A stretch of DNA of 64,000 bases, taken from contig JAHDWA010000002.1 of the NCBI GenBank assembly GCA_023382535.1, positions 248,001 through 312,000 of the forward strand, read 5' to 3'. This document shows, piece by piece, positions 7,438 through 16,580 of the stretch. The position numbers and the translations under genes are program-made. A model generated the notes under the pieces. That model was given only the letters and a program-made list of their open reading frames with translations. It was not told the origin of the DNA and did not search any database. Each line of letters begins with the position of its first letter. Position 1 is the first letter of the stretch. This stretch comes from Anaerolineae bacterium. Lineage in GTDB: Bacteria > Chloroflexota > Anaerolineae > 4572-78 > J111.

Positions 7438-9145
7438 ATTTTACCTGTCAACCTTGTGGAAGTGGAGCTGGCTGATCGTTCTATCCACCATGGTCGCGAC
7501 CGTTTCCAGTTTTTGGGCCACCACCCGCATGCCGCGCATCTACTCCACTTCGACCACGCTGATGGTGGGCCGCTTCACCCAAACCGCCGACCCTACCGGC
7601 CAGGATTTCTATATCAGCCAGCAGCTCGCCCAGAGCTACCTCGAGCTGGTCCGCCGCCAGCCCGTCTTACAAGGGGCGATTGAGGCCCTGGGCTTAGACC
7701 TGCCCTGGCAGGCCCTGGCCGGACAGGTGAGCGTGACCCTCGTGCCGGGAACGCAGTTGATCCAAATCGCCGTCCAGGATACCGACCCGGACCGGGCCAA
7801 GGTCCTGGCCGATGAAATTGCCCGCCAGCTTATCCGGCAAAGCCCTACCCCGGTTGAGCAAGACCAGAGCCAGCACCGCCAGTTTGTCAGCCAGCGGCTG
7901 GGGACCTTGCAGGCGCAAATCCAGGAGGCGGAGCAGCAAATCGAAGAGCTGGAACAGCGGCTGGCCCTGGAAAACAGCGCCCGCGGCATCCAGGACATCC
8001 AGAACCAGATCCAGACCTTGCAGCAGAAGGTCTCCACCTGGCAGAGCAACTACGCCGACCTGCTCAATTTTTACGAGGGCAGCCGCACCAACTACCTGAG
8101 CGTGGTCGAGCAGGCCACCGTGCCCACCACCCCGGTCAGTCCCCGGGTTGAATATTTCCTGCTGCTGGCCGCCGCCATCGGCTTTACCCTGGCCGCGGGC
8201 GCTGCTTTTTTGCTGGAATACCTGGACGATACTCTCAAAACCAAGGAAGATGTCGAGCGGGTGCTCAAATTGCCCACGTTGGGCACCATTACCCGCGTTC
8301 CCAAAGTCCGGCAGCCTGGCGATAACCTGGTAACGCTTCACGAGAGTTACTTGCCCATCACCGAGGCCTACCGCATGCTGCGCACCAACCTTCAGTTTGC
8401 CACCCTCAACCACCCCTTGCCCAAAATATTGGTGACCAGCGCCAGCCCCGGCGAGGGCAAAACCACCACCGCCTGCAACCTGGCGATTACCATCGCTTAT
8501 GGCGGCAAGCCGGTCATTCTGGTTGACGCCGACCTGCGCCGGCCCTCGCTCCACCGCTTCTTTGACCTGTCCAACCAGGTCGGCCTGACCAGCCTGCTGC
8601 TGGATGAGTCCTTACCCGTCGGGGCCGCCCTGGTCGAGACTGCCGTGGCCGGCCTGTGGCTGCTGCCCAGCGGCCCGCTCCCGCCCAACCCGGCCGATAT
8701 CCTCAATTCAGCGCCGATGCAGCAGCGGCTGGCCCAGTTGCAGGCCCTGGCCGGGGTGATCATCTTTGATACCCCGCCCGTCCTGGCCGTCGCAGATACG
8801 GCGATCCTGGGGCCTCTCTGCAGCGGCGTCATCCTGGTGGTAGACGCCGGGCAGACGCGCTGCGAGGTGGTTCGGCGCGCTAAAGAAACCCTGGAGCAGG
8901 TTGATTTAAAGCTGTTTGGGGTGGTCCTCAATAAACTCTCAGCCCGCCAGGCCAAGGGATATTACTACTACGATTACTATTCTCACGCCGGCCGCCGGGG
9001 CCGGCCAAAGCAGCCCCAGGGAACGACCCCGTTTCACCAGGCCAGGTTGTGGCACCCTCTGACCCAGCCCACAGTCCACCCGGCTGCCGGCAACGGCCAT
9101 GGCCCGGCGGTTGATATTGTGAACAGAGAAGAAGAAGAGGCCTGA
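7427..9145 (+). CDS. Wzz / bacterial tyrosine kinase fusion (polysaccharide co-polymerase)
   Basis: Controls polysaccharide chain length and export. The 572 residues combine a Wzz chain-length domain with a BY-kinase. There are membrane helices near residues 14-34 and 242-262, with a coiled-coil region between them (about 145-215). The cytosolic ATPase has Walker A SASPGEGKTTT (about 338-348), Walker A' ILVDADLRRP and Walker B VIIFDTPPV. The tyrosine cluster YYYYDYY near residue 511 is the expected autophosphorylation tail. About 50 Pro/Gly-rich residues follow it. Both halves in one chain match the Gram-negative (Wzc) rather than the split Firmicutes arrangement. The gene start lies inside the upstream GT-C gene. 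Confidence 0.93.
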   Translation: MELKFYLSTLWKWSWLIVLSTMVATVSSFWATTRMPRIYSTSTTLMVGRFTQTADPTGQDFYISQQLAQSYLELVRRQPVLQGAIEALGLDLPWQALAGQVSVTLVPGTQLIQIAVQDTDPDRAKVLADEIARQLIRQSPTPVEQDQSQHRQFVSQRLGTLQAQIQEAEQQIEELEQRLALENSARGIQDIQNQIQTLQQKVSTWQSNYADLLNFYEGSRTNYLSVVEQATVPTTPVSPRVEYFLLLAAAIGFTLAAGAAFLLEYLDDTLKTKEDVERVLKLPTLGTITRVPKVRQPGDNLVTLHESYLPITEAYRMLRTNLQFATLNHPLPKILVTSASPGEGKTTTACNLAITIAYGGKPVILVDADLRRPSLHRFFDLSNQVGLTSLLLDESLPVGAALVETAVAGLWLLPSGPLPPNPADILNSAPMQQRLAQLQALAGVIIFDTPPVLAVADTAILGPLCSGVILVVDAGQTRCEVVRRAKETLEQVDLKLFGVVLNKLSARQAKGYYYYDYYSHAGRRGRPKQPQGTTPFHQARLWHPLTQPTVHPAAGNGHGPAVDIVNREEEEA

Positions 9146-9232
9146 CCGGCTGCAACAAGCAGGTCAGACCACTCACAATTCGCTGTTCACCATTCACAGT
9201 TATCAAAATAGATTGTCAATGTTACCCCTGTA

Positions 9233-11650
9233 ATGTCTCAACCATCACCCCTTCACCGCCGTAGCTGCCCTTATCTGGGCCTGCAAGCTGACCGCGCCTC
9301 GATTTTTCTTGAGCCTGCGCTCGAGCATCGCTGCTTTGTCAGTCCCAAAGGCCAGCGGGTTGACCTGGAGCAGCAGCTAGCCTTCTGTTTGACCCCTGGC
9401 TTTGAAGGTTGTCCCCACTTTGCCGCCCCGGCGGCTGCTGGCGCCGTTCACCCCCAACAAAAGGCGGCCAGGTCTTACCCGCCGGCCCGGTTATCGCTGT
9501 GGGCGTGGCTGGAGGGGGTGTCAAAGCTGCAGGTGGCTGCCTGGCTCGTCACCTTGATCCTGGTCGGGGTGGCTGTTTATTATTATCTGAACATGAGACG
9601 ATCGCTGCTAGACGGGGTTCCCTCTGCCACGGCTGAGCGGGTCGTGGTGATGCCCACTCTTTCCCCGTCGCCTGTCATCACCTCCTCCGCCACCCTCGTC
9701 CGGCACAGCGACTCGCCCGCCTTAAGCTCCACCCCGCTGCCGCCGCTGCCTGCGCTCAACCTGCCTCCCGGGCAAATGGAAGCCGCTCTCTATCCGGCCG
9801 GCAACGCGGTCGGCTGGGTGTCGAGCGCCGACCCGCTCAACCATTTCGGGGATCGCAACCTGCATGTCGGCCGGTACGAAGGCCAAACCTATTACGGGGC
9901 CATCCAATTCAATCTGGCTGCCATCCCGGCCGGCTCCAAAATTATAGGAGCAACTCTCGAGCTAATGGGCCTGAGTACGGAGCACCTAGGCCGAGGCGGT
10001 GTCTGGAGCCTGCGGCTTTTGAGCCAGGAGGCTGACAAAAATTGGGGCAACGCTACGTCCGGCCAGGTTCAGGAGGCCGAAGTCCTTGACACGATCCTGC
10101 CGGAGCTGCAGCCGGCCGACCTGGGCGTACGCCAGCCTAATACATTTACCTTTACGCCGGCTCACCTGGCGGAACTGGCCCGGCGCCTGGAAAGCGGCTT
10201 GATCTCATTTCGCCTCGACGGTCCCAGCCGGGGTCCGGATAACCTCTTTACCTGGGATACCGGTTACGGGGGGGGCTTTGGCCACAGGCCGACCCTGCGC
10301 GTTATCTACCAACTGCCGCCAACCCCGACCCCCATGGTCGTGGTGGACCTCCCGGCCACGCCCACCCCGGCCAACGCGGTTACGGCTGCGGCCCAGGCCG
10401 CTACCGCTACATACGAGGCCACCGCCATCGGTACGCCTACCCCCACCTCGGCCAATATTGTCACGGCCACCCCGCCGGTCGTGGTCACACCTACTCCCCG
10501 GCCGGAGAATGCGGCCACTGCCGCCTGGCAGGCGGCCGTAGCCACTGCCGAAACCTTCTTGTACGGCACGCCCACCCCGCTGCCTACCGATTTTTGGACC
10601 GCAACTCCGACCCCGGCTCCGGTGATCGTCACCAGTACACCCACGGCGGAAAACCTCCTGACGGCAGTCCCTCTGGCCGTCGCCGCTACCCAGATGGCGG
10701 CGACCATGGGCACTGCCACCCCGCTTCCCGCCAACTGGGTCACGCCCATCGTCTATACCCCCAACCCACCCCCGGGGAATGAGGCCACGGCCGCTTACGA
10801 GCAGGTTATGGCTACGGCCGCGGCTATCGTTTTTGGCACTCCCACGCCTACCCCGCTTAATATGTGGACGGCCACGCCTACGCCCATCTTTGTGCTGCTT
10901 AACGGCGAACTCCCTACCCCCCGGCCTACCCCCACGGCCACGGCCACGCCGCGGCCAATCCCGCTGGAGTTGATCGGCAAGATTGCCTTTCTGTCAAACC
11001 GGGGGGTGGAGGAGGGCGAGGAGCCGCTGGTCTATGTGGTAGACCCGGACGGCAGCAACCTGGCCCTGCTGACGGAGCGCTGGCCTTATGACCTGGCCTG
11101 TGCCCGTGATGTCTATTCGGCGGATCAACGTTTCCGGGTTTTTACCAAGAACATCACCCACTTTCGGATGATTGGCGAAGGGGACACTGAGCAGGCCATC
11201 CCGGAAGAAGTACCGGCCGTGTTTTGGCACGATGCCTATTATAATGCTGAAGAACAGGTCACTCATTTTGGAGCGGGCTATGCCTATCAAGGCGTTTGGT
11301 CCCCAACCAGAGAACAGATTGCCCTGGTTTCCAACGACAGCGGTGATGACGAAATCTGGGTCGTCAACCGGGATGGGGGCAATTTACTGCAACTGACCGC
11401 CAGCAATGAAGCGTTGAATGGGCGCGAGATCGGTAAAGATAATTTCGTCCCCGAAGTAAACCGCCATCCCTCCTGGTCGCCGGATGGGTCAAAGATCGTT
11501 TATTGGACAAACCCCAACGGCCCCCGCCAGATTTGGGTGATGGATGCCGACGGCAACAACAAATATAGTTTCAGCCGGACCGGCTTCGACGACTGGGATC
11601 CGGTCTGGATCAAGTACACCGACCCACCGCCCATTATCTCAACCCCATAA
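9233..11650 (+). CDS. Large membrane-anchored protein: Cys motif, DNRLRE domain, Pro/Thr repeats, PD40 propeller
   Basis: An 805-residue protein, probably displayed outside the membrane. Residues 10-70 hold a four-cysteine module (CPYLGL, HRC or HCF, FCL, CPHF) that I associate with Chloroflexota proteins and that may be a metal site. One membrane helix lies near 100-120. A DNRLRE-type beta domain follows (about 180-360; YYGAIQFNLAAIPAGSKIIGA). Then come four tandem 45-50-residue Pro/Thr/Ala repeats (about 362-590). The C-terminus (about 585-800) is a TolB-like PD40 propeller with WSPDGSKIVYW and repeated IWVxxxDGxN motifs. It lies between the co-polymerase and the acyl cassette. A role as a surface scaffold or polysaccharide-binding protein is a guess. 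Confidence 0.75.
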   Translation: MSQPSPLHRRSCPYLGLQADRASIFLEPALEHRCFVSPKGQRVDLEQQLAFCLTPGFEGCPHFAAPAAAGAVHPQQKAARSYPPARLSLWAWLEGVSKLQVAAWLVTLILVGVAVYYYLNMRRSLLDGVPSATAERVVVMPTLSPSPVITSSATLVRHSDSPALSSTPLPPLPALNLPPGQMEAALYPAGNAVGWVSSADPLNHFGDRNLHVGRYEGQTYYGAIQFNLAAIPAGSKIIGATLELMGLSTEHLGRGGVWSLRLLSQEADKNWGNATSGQVQEAEVLDTILPELQPADLGVRQPNTFTFTPAHLAELARRLESGLISFRLDGPSRGPDNLFTWDTGYGGGFGHRPTLRVIYQLPPTPTPMVVVDLPATPTPANAVTAAAQAATATYEATAIGTPTPTSANIVTATPPVVVTPTPRPENAATAAWQAAVATAETFLYGTPTPLPTDFWTATPTPAPVIVTSTPTAENLLTAVPLAVAATQMAATMGTATPLPANWVTPIVYTPNPPPGNEATAAYEQVMATAAAIVFGTPTPTPLNMWTATPTPIFVLLNGELPTPRPTPTATATPRPIPLELIGKIAFLSNRGVEEGEEPLVYVVDPDGSNLALLTERWPYDLACARDVYSADQRFRVFTKNITHFRMIGEGDTEQAIPEEVPAVFWHDAYYNAEEQVTHFGAGYAYQGVWSPTREQIALVSNDSGDDEIWVVNRDGGNLLQLTASNEALNGREIGKDNFVPEVNRHPSWSPDGSKIVYWTNPNGPRQIWVMDADGNNKYSFSRTGFDDWDPVWIKYTDPPPIISTP

Positions 11651-11697
11651 AGATTCAACTTTATTTGTCCAAATTTTAGACAAGCTGAGGTAGAACT

Positions 11698-11964
11698 ATG
11701 GAAATTCAAACCCAAATCCGGGAGTACGTGGCTAAGAATCTGCTTTTTAGTGGTGACGGTTTCAAGTACAGCGACGATGCTTCCTTCCTGGAAGAAGGTA
11801 TTGTCGACTCGATGGGGGTGCTGGAACTGGTCATGTTTATTGAAGAAACCTTTGGCGTGTCTGCGGATGATCAGGAAATCATCCCCGACAATTTTGACTC
11901 GGTCAATAAGCTGGCTAACTATGTGGCCGGTAAAATGGCCGTCAGTGGTCCCATAGCGGGCTGA
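11698..11964 (+). CDS. Acyl carrier protein (pathway-specific)
   Basis: A four-helix carrier of 88 residues that holds an acyl or aminoacyl group on a phosphopantetheine arm. The attachment serine is Ser38 in EEGIVDSMGVLEL, where the common DSL is DSM. Acidic residues dominate, as in the family. It ends nine bases before an AMP-forming ligase, and the ligase, an AsnB-type amidotransferase and a NadE-like enzyme follow with almost no gaps. It is therefore a dedicated carrier for this cassette and not the fatty-acid-synthesis ACP, which normally sits beside fab genes. Confidence 0.9.
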   Translation: MEIQTQIREYVAKNLLFSGDGFKYSDDASFLEEGIVDSMGVLELVMFIEETFGVSADDQEIIPDNFDSVNKLANYVAGKMAVSGPIAG

Positions 11965-11973
11965 GAGGTTACT

Positions 11974-13509
11974 ATGCTGGTTCAAGATTTTTTGCACCGT
12001 AGCGCCGCCCGTCAGCCGGATAAGGTGGCCCTCATCTGCGAGGGCCAGCGGCTGACCTACGCCGAAATTGAAGCGAAGGCTAACCGCCTGGCCAACGCGA
12101 TGCTCGAACACGGGGTCAAGCGGGGCGACCGGGTGGCCCTCTACCTACCCAATTCGGCGGAGGCAGTCGTGGGGATTTTCGCCATTCTCAAAGCCGGCGG
12201 TGTCTTCGTCGTCGTCAATTCCACCACCAAGCGTGACAAGCTGGCTTATATTCTGAATAACTGCCAGGCCACAGCCTTGCTCATCGAAGCCGGCAAGACC
12301 GCCCTGAGCCAGCAGCTCATGGCCGACGTTCCGTCCCTAAAATTCAGCGTAAGCTGCGGCCAGCCGACCGCCCGGACTGCTGGCGCGACGCCCGAGCCAG
12401 GACTTAATTTCAATGCCGTTCAAGCGGCTTATCCCACCGGCCGCCCGCCTCAAACCAACATAGACCTGGATTTAGCCTGTCTGATATATACCTCCGGCAG
12501 CACCGGCGACTCCAAAGGGGTGATGAGCGACCACAGTAATATGGTCTTTGCCGCCAATTCTATCGTCGAATACCTGCAAAACACGGCCGACGACATCGTT
12601 ATCAACGTGTTACCCCTGTCATTTGACTACGGCCTGTATCAACTGCTCATGGTCTTCAACTTCGGCGGTACCTTGGTGCTGGAGCGTTCCTTTGCTTACC
12701 CGGCCGCCATCTTCCAGCGGATAGCGGCAGAGCGGGTCACCGGCTTCCCTGGCGTGCCGACCATTTTTGCCATCGTCCTGCAAATGGACCTGGCCCCCTA
12801 CGATTTATCCAGCCTGCGCTACCTGACCAATACCGCCGCCGCGCTGCCTCCCAGCCACATTATGGCCCTCCGCCAGAAATTCCCCCATGCCACCATTTAT
12901 TCGATGTACGGGCTAACCGAAACCAAGCGCACGCTCTATCTGCCGCCGGCGCAACTGGAGCGGCGGCCCGGTTCGGTCGGCATCGCTATCCCTGGTACCG
13001 AGGTCTGGCTTGAGGACGAGCAGGGCCAGCGTTTAGGCCCGGGTGAGATAGGCGAGCTGGTTGTCCGCGGCCGGCACGTCATGCGCGGCTATTGGGCCGA
13101 CCCGGCCGCCACCGCCGCCCGCTATCGCCCCGGCCCTGTGCCCGGCGAACGCGTGTGTTACACCGGCGACCTTTTTCGCATGGACGAAGAGGGCTACATG
13201 TACTTCGTGGGTCGCAAAGATGATATCATCAAAAGCCGGGGCGAAAAGGTAGCCCCCAAAGAAGTGGAAAACGTGCTCTACGCCTTGCCGGGCGTCGTTG
13301 AAGCGGCGGTCGTCGGCGTGCCCGACCCGCTCCAGGGTGAGGCGATCAAGGCTTTTGTGGTGGTTAATGGCCCTCAAGTAACCACAGCCGATGTGTTAGC
13401 GCACTGCCGCGCCCACCTGGAAGATTTTATGCTGCCCAAATATGTCGAGTTTCGCGAGCAGTTACCCAAAACTACGTCGGGTAAGATTAAAAAGACCGAG
13501 TTAACCTGA
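11974..13509 (+). CDS. AMP-forming acyl/aminoacyl ligase (ANL superfamily)
   Basis: Activates a carboxylic acid as its adenylate and probably loads it on the adjacent carrier protein. The 511 residues show the ANL core motifs: P-loop YTSGSTGDSKG (about 172-182), the aromatic/Gly core MYGLTETKR, YWADP, the Asp-containing YTGDLFRMDEEGY, the hinge GRKDDIIKSRGEKV, and the catalytic lysine in KTTSGKIKK at the C-terminus. Closest by eye to the AMP ligases of exosortase-linked polysaccharide loci. No exosortase is visible here. The acid activated is not known. Confidence 0.9.
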   Translation: MLVQDFLHRSAARQPDKVALICEGQRLTYAEIEAKANRLANAMLEHGVKRGDRVALYLPNSAEAVVGIFAILKAGGVFVVVNSTTKRDKLAYILNNCQATALLIEAGKTALSQQLMADVPSLKFSVSCGQPTARTAGATPEPGLNFNAVQAAYPTGRPPQTNIDLDLACLIYTSGSTGDSKGVMSDHSNMVFAANSIVEYLQNTADDIVINVLPLSFDYGLYQLLMVFNFGGTLVLERSFAYPAAIFQRIAAERVTGFPGVPTIFAIVLQMDLAPYDLSSLRYLTNTAAALPPSHIMALRQKFPHATIYSMYGLTETKRTLYLPPAQLERRPGSVGIAIPGTEVWLEDEQGQRLGPGEIGELVVRGRHVMRGYWADPAATAARYRPGPVPGERVCYTGDLFRMDEEGYMYFVGRKDDIIKSRGEKVAPKEVENVLYALPGVVEAAVVGVPDPLQGEAIKAFVVVNGPQVTTADVLAHCRAHLEDFMLPKYVEFREQLPKTTSGKIKKTELT

Positions 13510-13516
13510 CAGCGTC

Positions 13517-15547
13517 ATGTGTGGGATAGTTGGCGTTCTCAACCTGAAAGATTGCGCCCCGATTGAAGAAAACGTCCTGCGCCAGATGTTGGCGCTGATT
13601 CGCCACCGTGGGCCGGATCAATTTGGCCTGTTCCGGGATGAGCGGATTGGCCTGGGCAACGCCCGCCTGAGCATTATAGACATGCATACCGGCCAGCAGC
13701 CCATTGCCAACGAAGATGAAACCTTGTGGATTGTCTTTAACGGCGAGATTTTTAACTACGTTGAACTCCGCCCTGGTCTCGAAGCGCGCGGGCACCGGTT
13801 TACCACGACCACGGACACCGAGGTCGTTCTCCACCTTTACGAAGATCTCGGCCCCCGCTGCCTGGAGCAGCTTAACGGCCAGTTTGCCCTGGCAATCTGG
13901 GACACCCGGCGGCAAACCCTCTTTCTGGCGCGTGACCGGCTGGGCGTCCGGCCCCTTTTCTACACTCTTACCGATAGCAGCCTGATCTTTGGCTCCGAAA
14001 TCAAGGCCATCCTGGCCCATCCCCGGTTCCGGGCCGCCATAGACCCGCTGGCGCTCGACCAGATCTTTACTTTCTGGAGCACCCTGTCCCCGCGCACCAT
14101 TATTGCCAACATTTTTGAGGTACCGCCGGGGCATTACCTGCTAACCGGTTACGGCCAGGTGAGGCCAAAGCCCTATTGGACCTTGAGTTTCCCCGGAGAA
14201 ACAGAAGTGGAAACCAACTCCCGGAATCCGGAAGATTACCTGGCCGAGTTCCGCGAGCTGCTGATAGATGCCACGCGCATCCGGCTGCGGGCCGATGTGC
14301 CGGTTGGCGCTTACCTCAGCGGCGGCCTCGATTCGTCAACCATTGCCGCCGTTATCCGTAAGTACACCAACAATGCCCTGGATACCTTTTCTATTGCCTT
14401 TAGTGACCCCGACTTTGACGAGAGCGCCTATCAACAACAGATGGCCCGCTTCCTGGGCACCACCCACCAGGTGGTTTATGCGACCCATGCCGACATTGGG
14501 CGTGTCTTCCCCCAGGTTATCTGGCACACCGAAACACCTGTTTTGCGCACCTCACCTGCACCCATGTTCCTGCTTTCTAAACTTGTGCATGACCGTCACT
14601 TTAAGGTGGTGCTGACCGGCGAGGGGGCCGACGAATTTCTGGCCGGGTACGACATTTTTAAGGAAGACAAGGTCCGGCGCTTTTGGGCCAGGCAGCCGGA
14701 GTCTACGCTGCGCCCGGAGTTGCTCAAACGGCTTTACCCTGACATCCCCCATCTATCCGGCGGTCCCGGCGCTTACCTGGCGGCTTTCTTCCGCGAGGGC
14801 CTGGCCGAGGTAGCAGCGCCTGCCTATTCCCACGCCATTCGCTGGCGCACGACCAGCCGGGCCAAACGTTTCTTTTCCGACGACCTCTGCCAGACACTGC
14901 GAAATAGGGATGGTTCAGCAGCTCTGAGTATTGACTACCCCCCAGGCTTTAGCCATTGGCCCCCGCTGCACCGCGCTCAGTACCTGGAAATCACCATCTT
15001 TTTGTCCCAGTACTTGTTGTCATCCCAGGGGGATCGGGTCGCCATGGCCCATTCAGTCGAGGGGCGTTTCCCCTTCCTCGACTACCGGGTGGTGGAATTC
15101 TGCAATCACCTGCCCCCCCGGCTCAAGTTACGCGGTTTAACCGAAAAATACCTGCTAAAGCAGGCGGCCCGCGCCTGGCTGCCCGCTGCAATCTGGGAGC
15201 GGCCCAAGCGGCCCTACCGGGCGCCCATCCACCGCAGTTTCTTTCCGCTGCCGGAGAAACAGCGTGACCCGTCACTTGACTACGTGCGTGAGCTGTTGTC
15301 GCCGGAACAGGTGCGGACGGCGGGTCTTTTTAAGCCTGCTGCGGTGGGTCAACTGGTGCAAAAACTGGAACGGGGAGCGCGCCTGAGCGAAACCGACGAT
15401 ATGGCGCTGGTGGGCATCCTCTCAAGCCAGCTTGTTTACCGGCAATTTGTGGCTGATTTCAGCATGCCGCCGCCTCTTTCCGCCGCCGATGATGTCAAAA
15501 TCTGCGCTGGACGCCACTCTGAAATTTTAGAAGCCAGGAGAATTTGA
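13517..15547 (+). CDS. asnB: Asparagine synthase (glutamine-hydrolysing)-type amidotransferase
   Basis: Transfers ammonia from glutamine to an adenylated carboxylate. Cys2 directly follows the initiator Met (MCGIVGVLN), so the start is certain: it is the catalytic nucleophile of the Ntn glutaminase domain (about 1-210). The synthetase domain carries the PP-loop AYLSGGLDSSTIAA (about 270) and the TGEGADEFLAGYDIFK motif. The 676 residues equal the AsnB/exosortase-associated amidotransferase length. Because it lies between a carrier-protein ligase and a NadE-like enzyme, it more likely amidates a pathway intermediate than makes free asparagine. Both remain possible. Confidence 0.9.
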   Translation: MCGIVGVLNLKDCAPIEENVLRQMLALIRHRGPDQFGLFRDERIGLGNARLSIIDMHTGQQPIANEDETLWIVFNGEIFNYVELRPGLEARGHRFTTTTDTEVVLHLYEDLGPRCLEQLNGQFALAIWDTRRQTLFLARDRLGVRPLFYTLTDSSLIFGSEIKAILAHPRFRAAIDPLALDQIFTFWSTLSPRTIIANIFEVPPGHYLLTGYGQVRPKPYWTLSFPGETEVETNSRNPEDYLAEFRELLIDATRIRLRADVPVGAYLSGGLDSSTIAAVIRKYTNNALDTFSIAFSDPDFDESAYQQQMARFLGTTHQVVYATHADIGRVFPQVIWHTETPVLRTSPAPMFLLSKLVHDRHFKVVLTGEGADEFLAGYDIFKEDKVRRFWARQPESTLRPELLKRLYPDIPHLSGGPGAYLAAFFREGLAEVAAPAYSHAIRWRTTSRAKRFFSDDLCQTLRNRDGSAALSIDYPPGFSHWPPLHRAQYLEITIFLSQYLLSSQGDRVAMAHSVEGRFPFLDYRVVEFCNHLPPRLKLRGLTEKYLLKQAARAWLPAAIWERPKRPYRAPIHRSFFPLPEKQRDPSLDYVRELLSPEQVRTAGLFKPAAVGQLVQKLERGARLSETDDMALVGILSSQLVYRQFVADFSMPPPLSAADDVKICAGRHSEILEARRI

Positions 15548-15548
15548 G

Positions 15549-16535
15549 ATGAGCTTTGATAAACACAGCCTTGATATAGACCCGGCTGCCGAAACCGAAC
15601 GGATTGTATCGCTGTTACGCGACACGGTTAGCCGGGTGATGCATCGCCGGGGGGGGGTGGTTGGCATCAGCGGGGGAGTGGACTCGGCGGTCGTGTTGGC
15701 TCTCTGCGTCAGAGCCTTTGGCCCACAGCGGGTGACCGCCCTCATGCTGCCCGAAGCCGACTCCGACCCCATCAGTGAACAGTTAGCCCGTCAGGTGGCG
15801 CAGCACTACGGAGTCGAGCCGGTGCTGGAGGAAATCACGCCTGCCTTGGCCGGCTTTGGCTGCTACCGGCGGCGTGACGAAGCTATCCGCCGTGTCTTTC
15901 CAGAATTTGACGCCGCCGCCGGCTACAAGGCCAAAATTGTACTGCCGCCGAACCTTTTGGATCAGGATACTCTTAACGTCTTCTCCTTGACCATCATTAC
16001 CCCCACCGGCGAAGAGAAAACGATGCGGCTGCCCCTGGGCGAGTATCATCAAATTGTGGCCGCGTCTAATTTTAAGCAGCGCACCCGCATGGCGATGCTC
16101 TATTATCATGCTGAACTGCGCCACTATGCGGTGATCGGCACGGCCAACAAAAATGAGCACGATCAGGGTTTCTTTGTCAAACATGGCGACGGCGGAGTAG
16201 ATGTGCAGCCGATTGTTCACCTCTTCAAGACCCAGGTCTACCAGTTGGCGGAGTATCTTAACGTACCGGCGGTCATTCGACGCCGCCCGCCCACGTCCGA
16301 CACTTATAGCGCGCCCTGCACCCAGCAAGAATTCTTCTTCCGGCTGCCCTTTGAAACAATGGACCTGTTGTGGTATGCCCAGAGTCAAACAGTGCCGGTG
16401 GCGGAGGTAGCCCAGGGCATGGGGCTGACCGAAACCCAGGTGCAGCGCGCCTTCGCCGACTTTACCCGCAAGCAACACACGACTGACTACCTGCGTCTGC
16501 CGCCGCTTGGTGTGGATAGTGGCGATAGTCATTAG
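15549..16535 (+). CDS. nadE: NadE-like ammonia-dependent amide ligase
   Basis: Related to NH3-dependent NAD+ synthetase, which adenylates nicotinate adenine dinucleotide and amidates it. It has 328 residues and no N-terminal glutaminase domain. The PP-loop is GISGGVDSAVV (about 39-49), and GTANKNEHDQGFFVKHGDGGVDVQP matches the conserved NadE deamido-NAD/Mg region. However, the usual PSAxLWxGQTDExELG segment reads PTSDTYSAPCTQQEFFFRLP here, so the substrate may differ. It follows asnB by one base, so AsnB could provide ammonia or act in series. It could still be the cell's ordinary NAD synthetase; the context argues for a pathway paralogue. Confidence 0.75.
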   Translation: MSFDKHSLDIDPAAETERIVSLLRDTVSRVMHRRGGVVGISGGVDSAVVLALCVRAFGPQRVTALMLPEADSDPISEQLARQVAQHYGVEPVLEEITPALAGFGCYRRRDEAIRRVFPEFDAAAGYKAKIVLPPNLLDQDTLNVFSLTIITPTGEEKTMRLPLGEYHQIVAASNFKQRTRMAMLYYHAELRHYAVIGTANKNEHDQGFFVKHGDGGVDVQPIVHLFKTQVYQLAEYLNVPAVIRRRPPTSDTYSAPCTQQEFFFRLPFETMDLLWYAQSQTVPVAEVAQGMGLTETQVQRAFADFTRKQHTTDYLRLPPLGVDSGDSH

Positions 16536-16580
16536 CGGGAATTATTTTTGGCCTAATCCAAAAGGAAGGAGTAGCAACCA

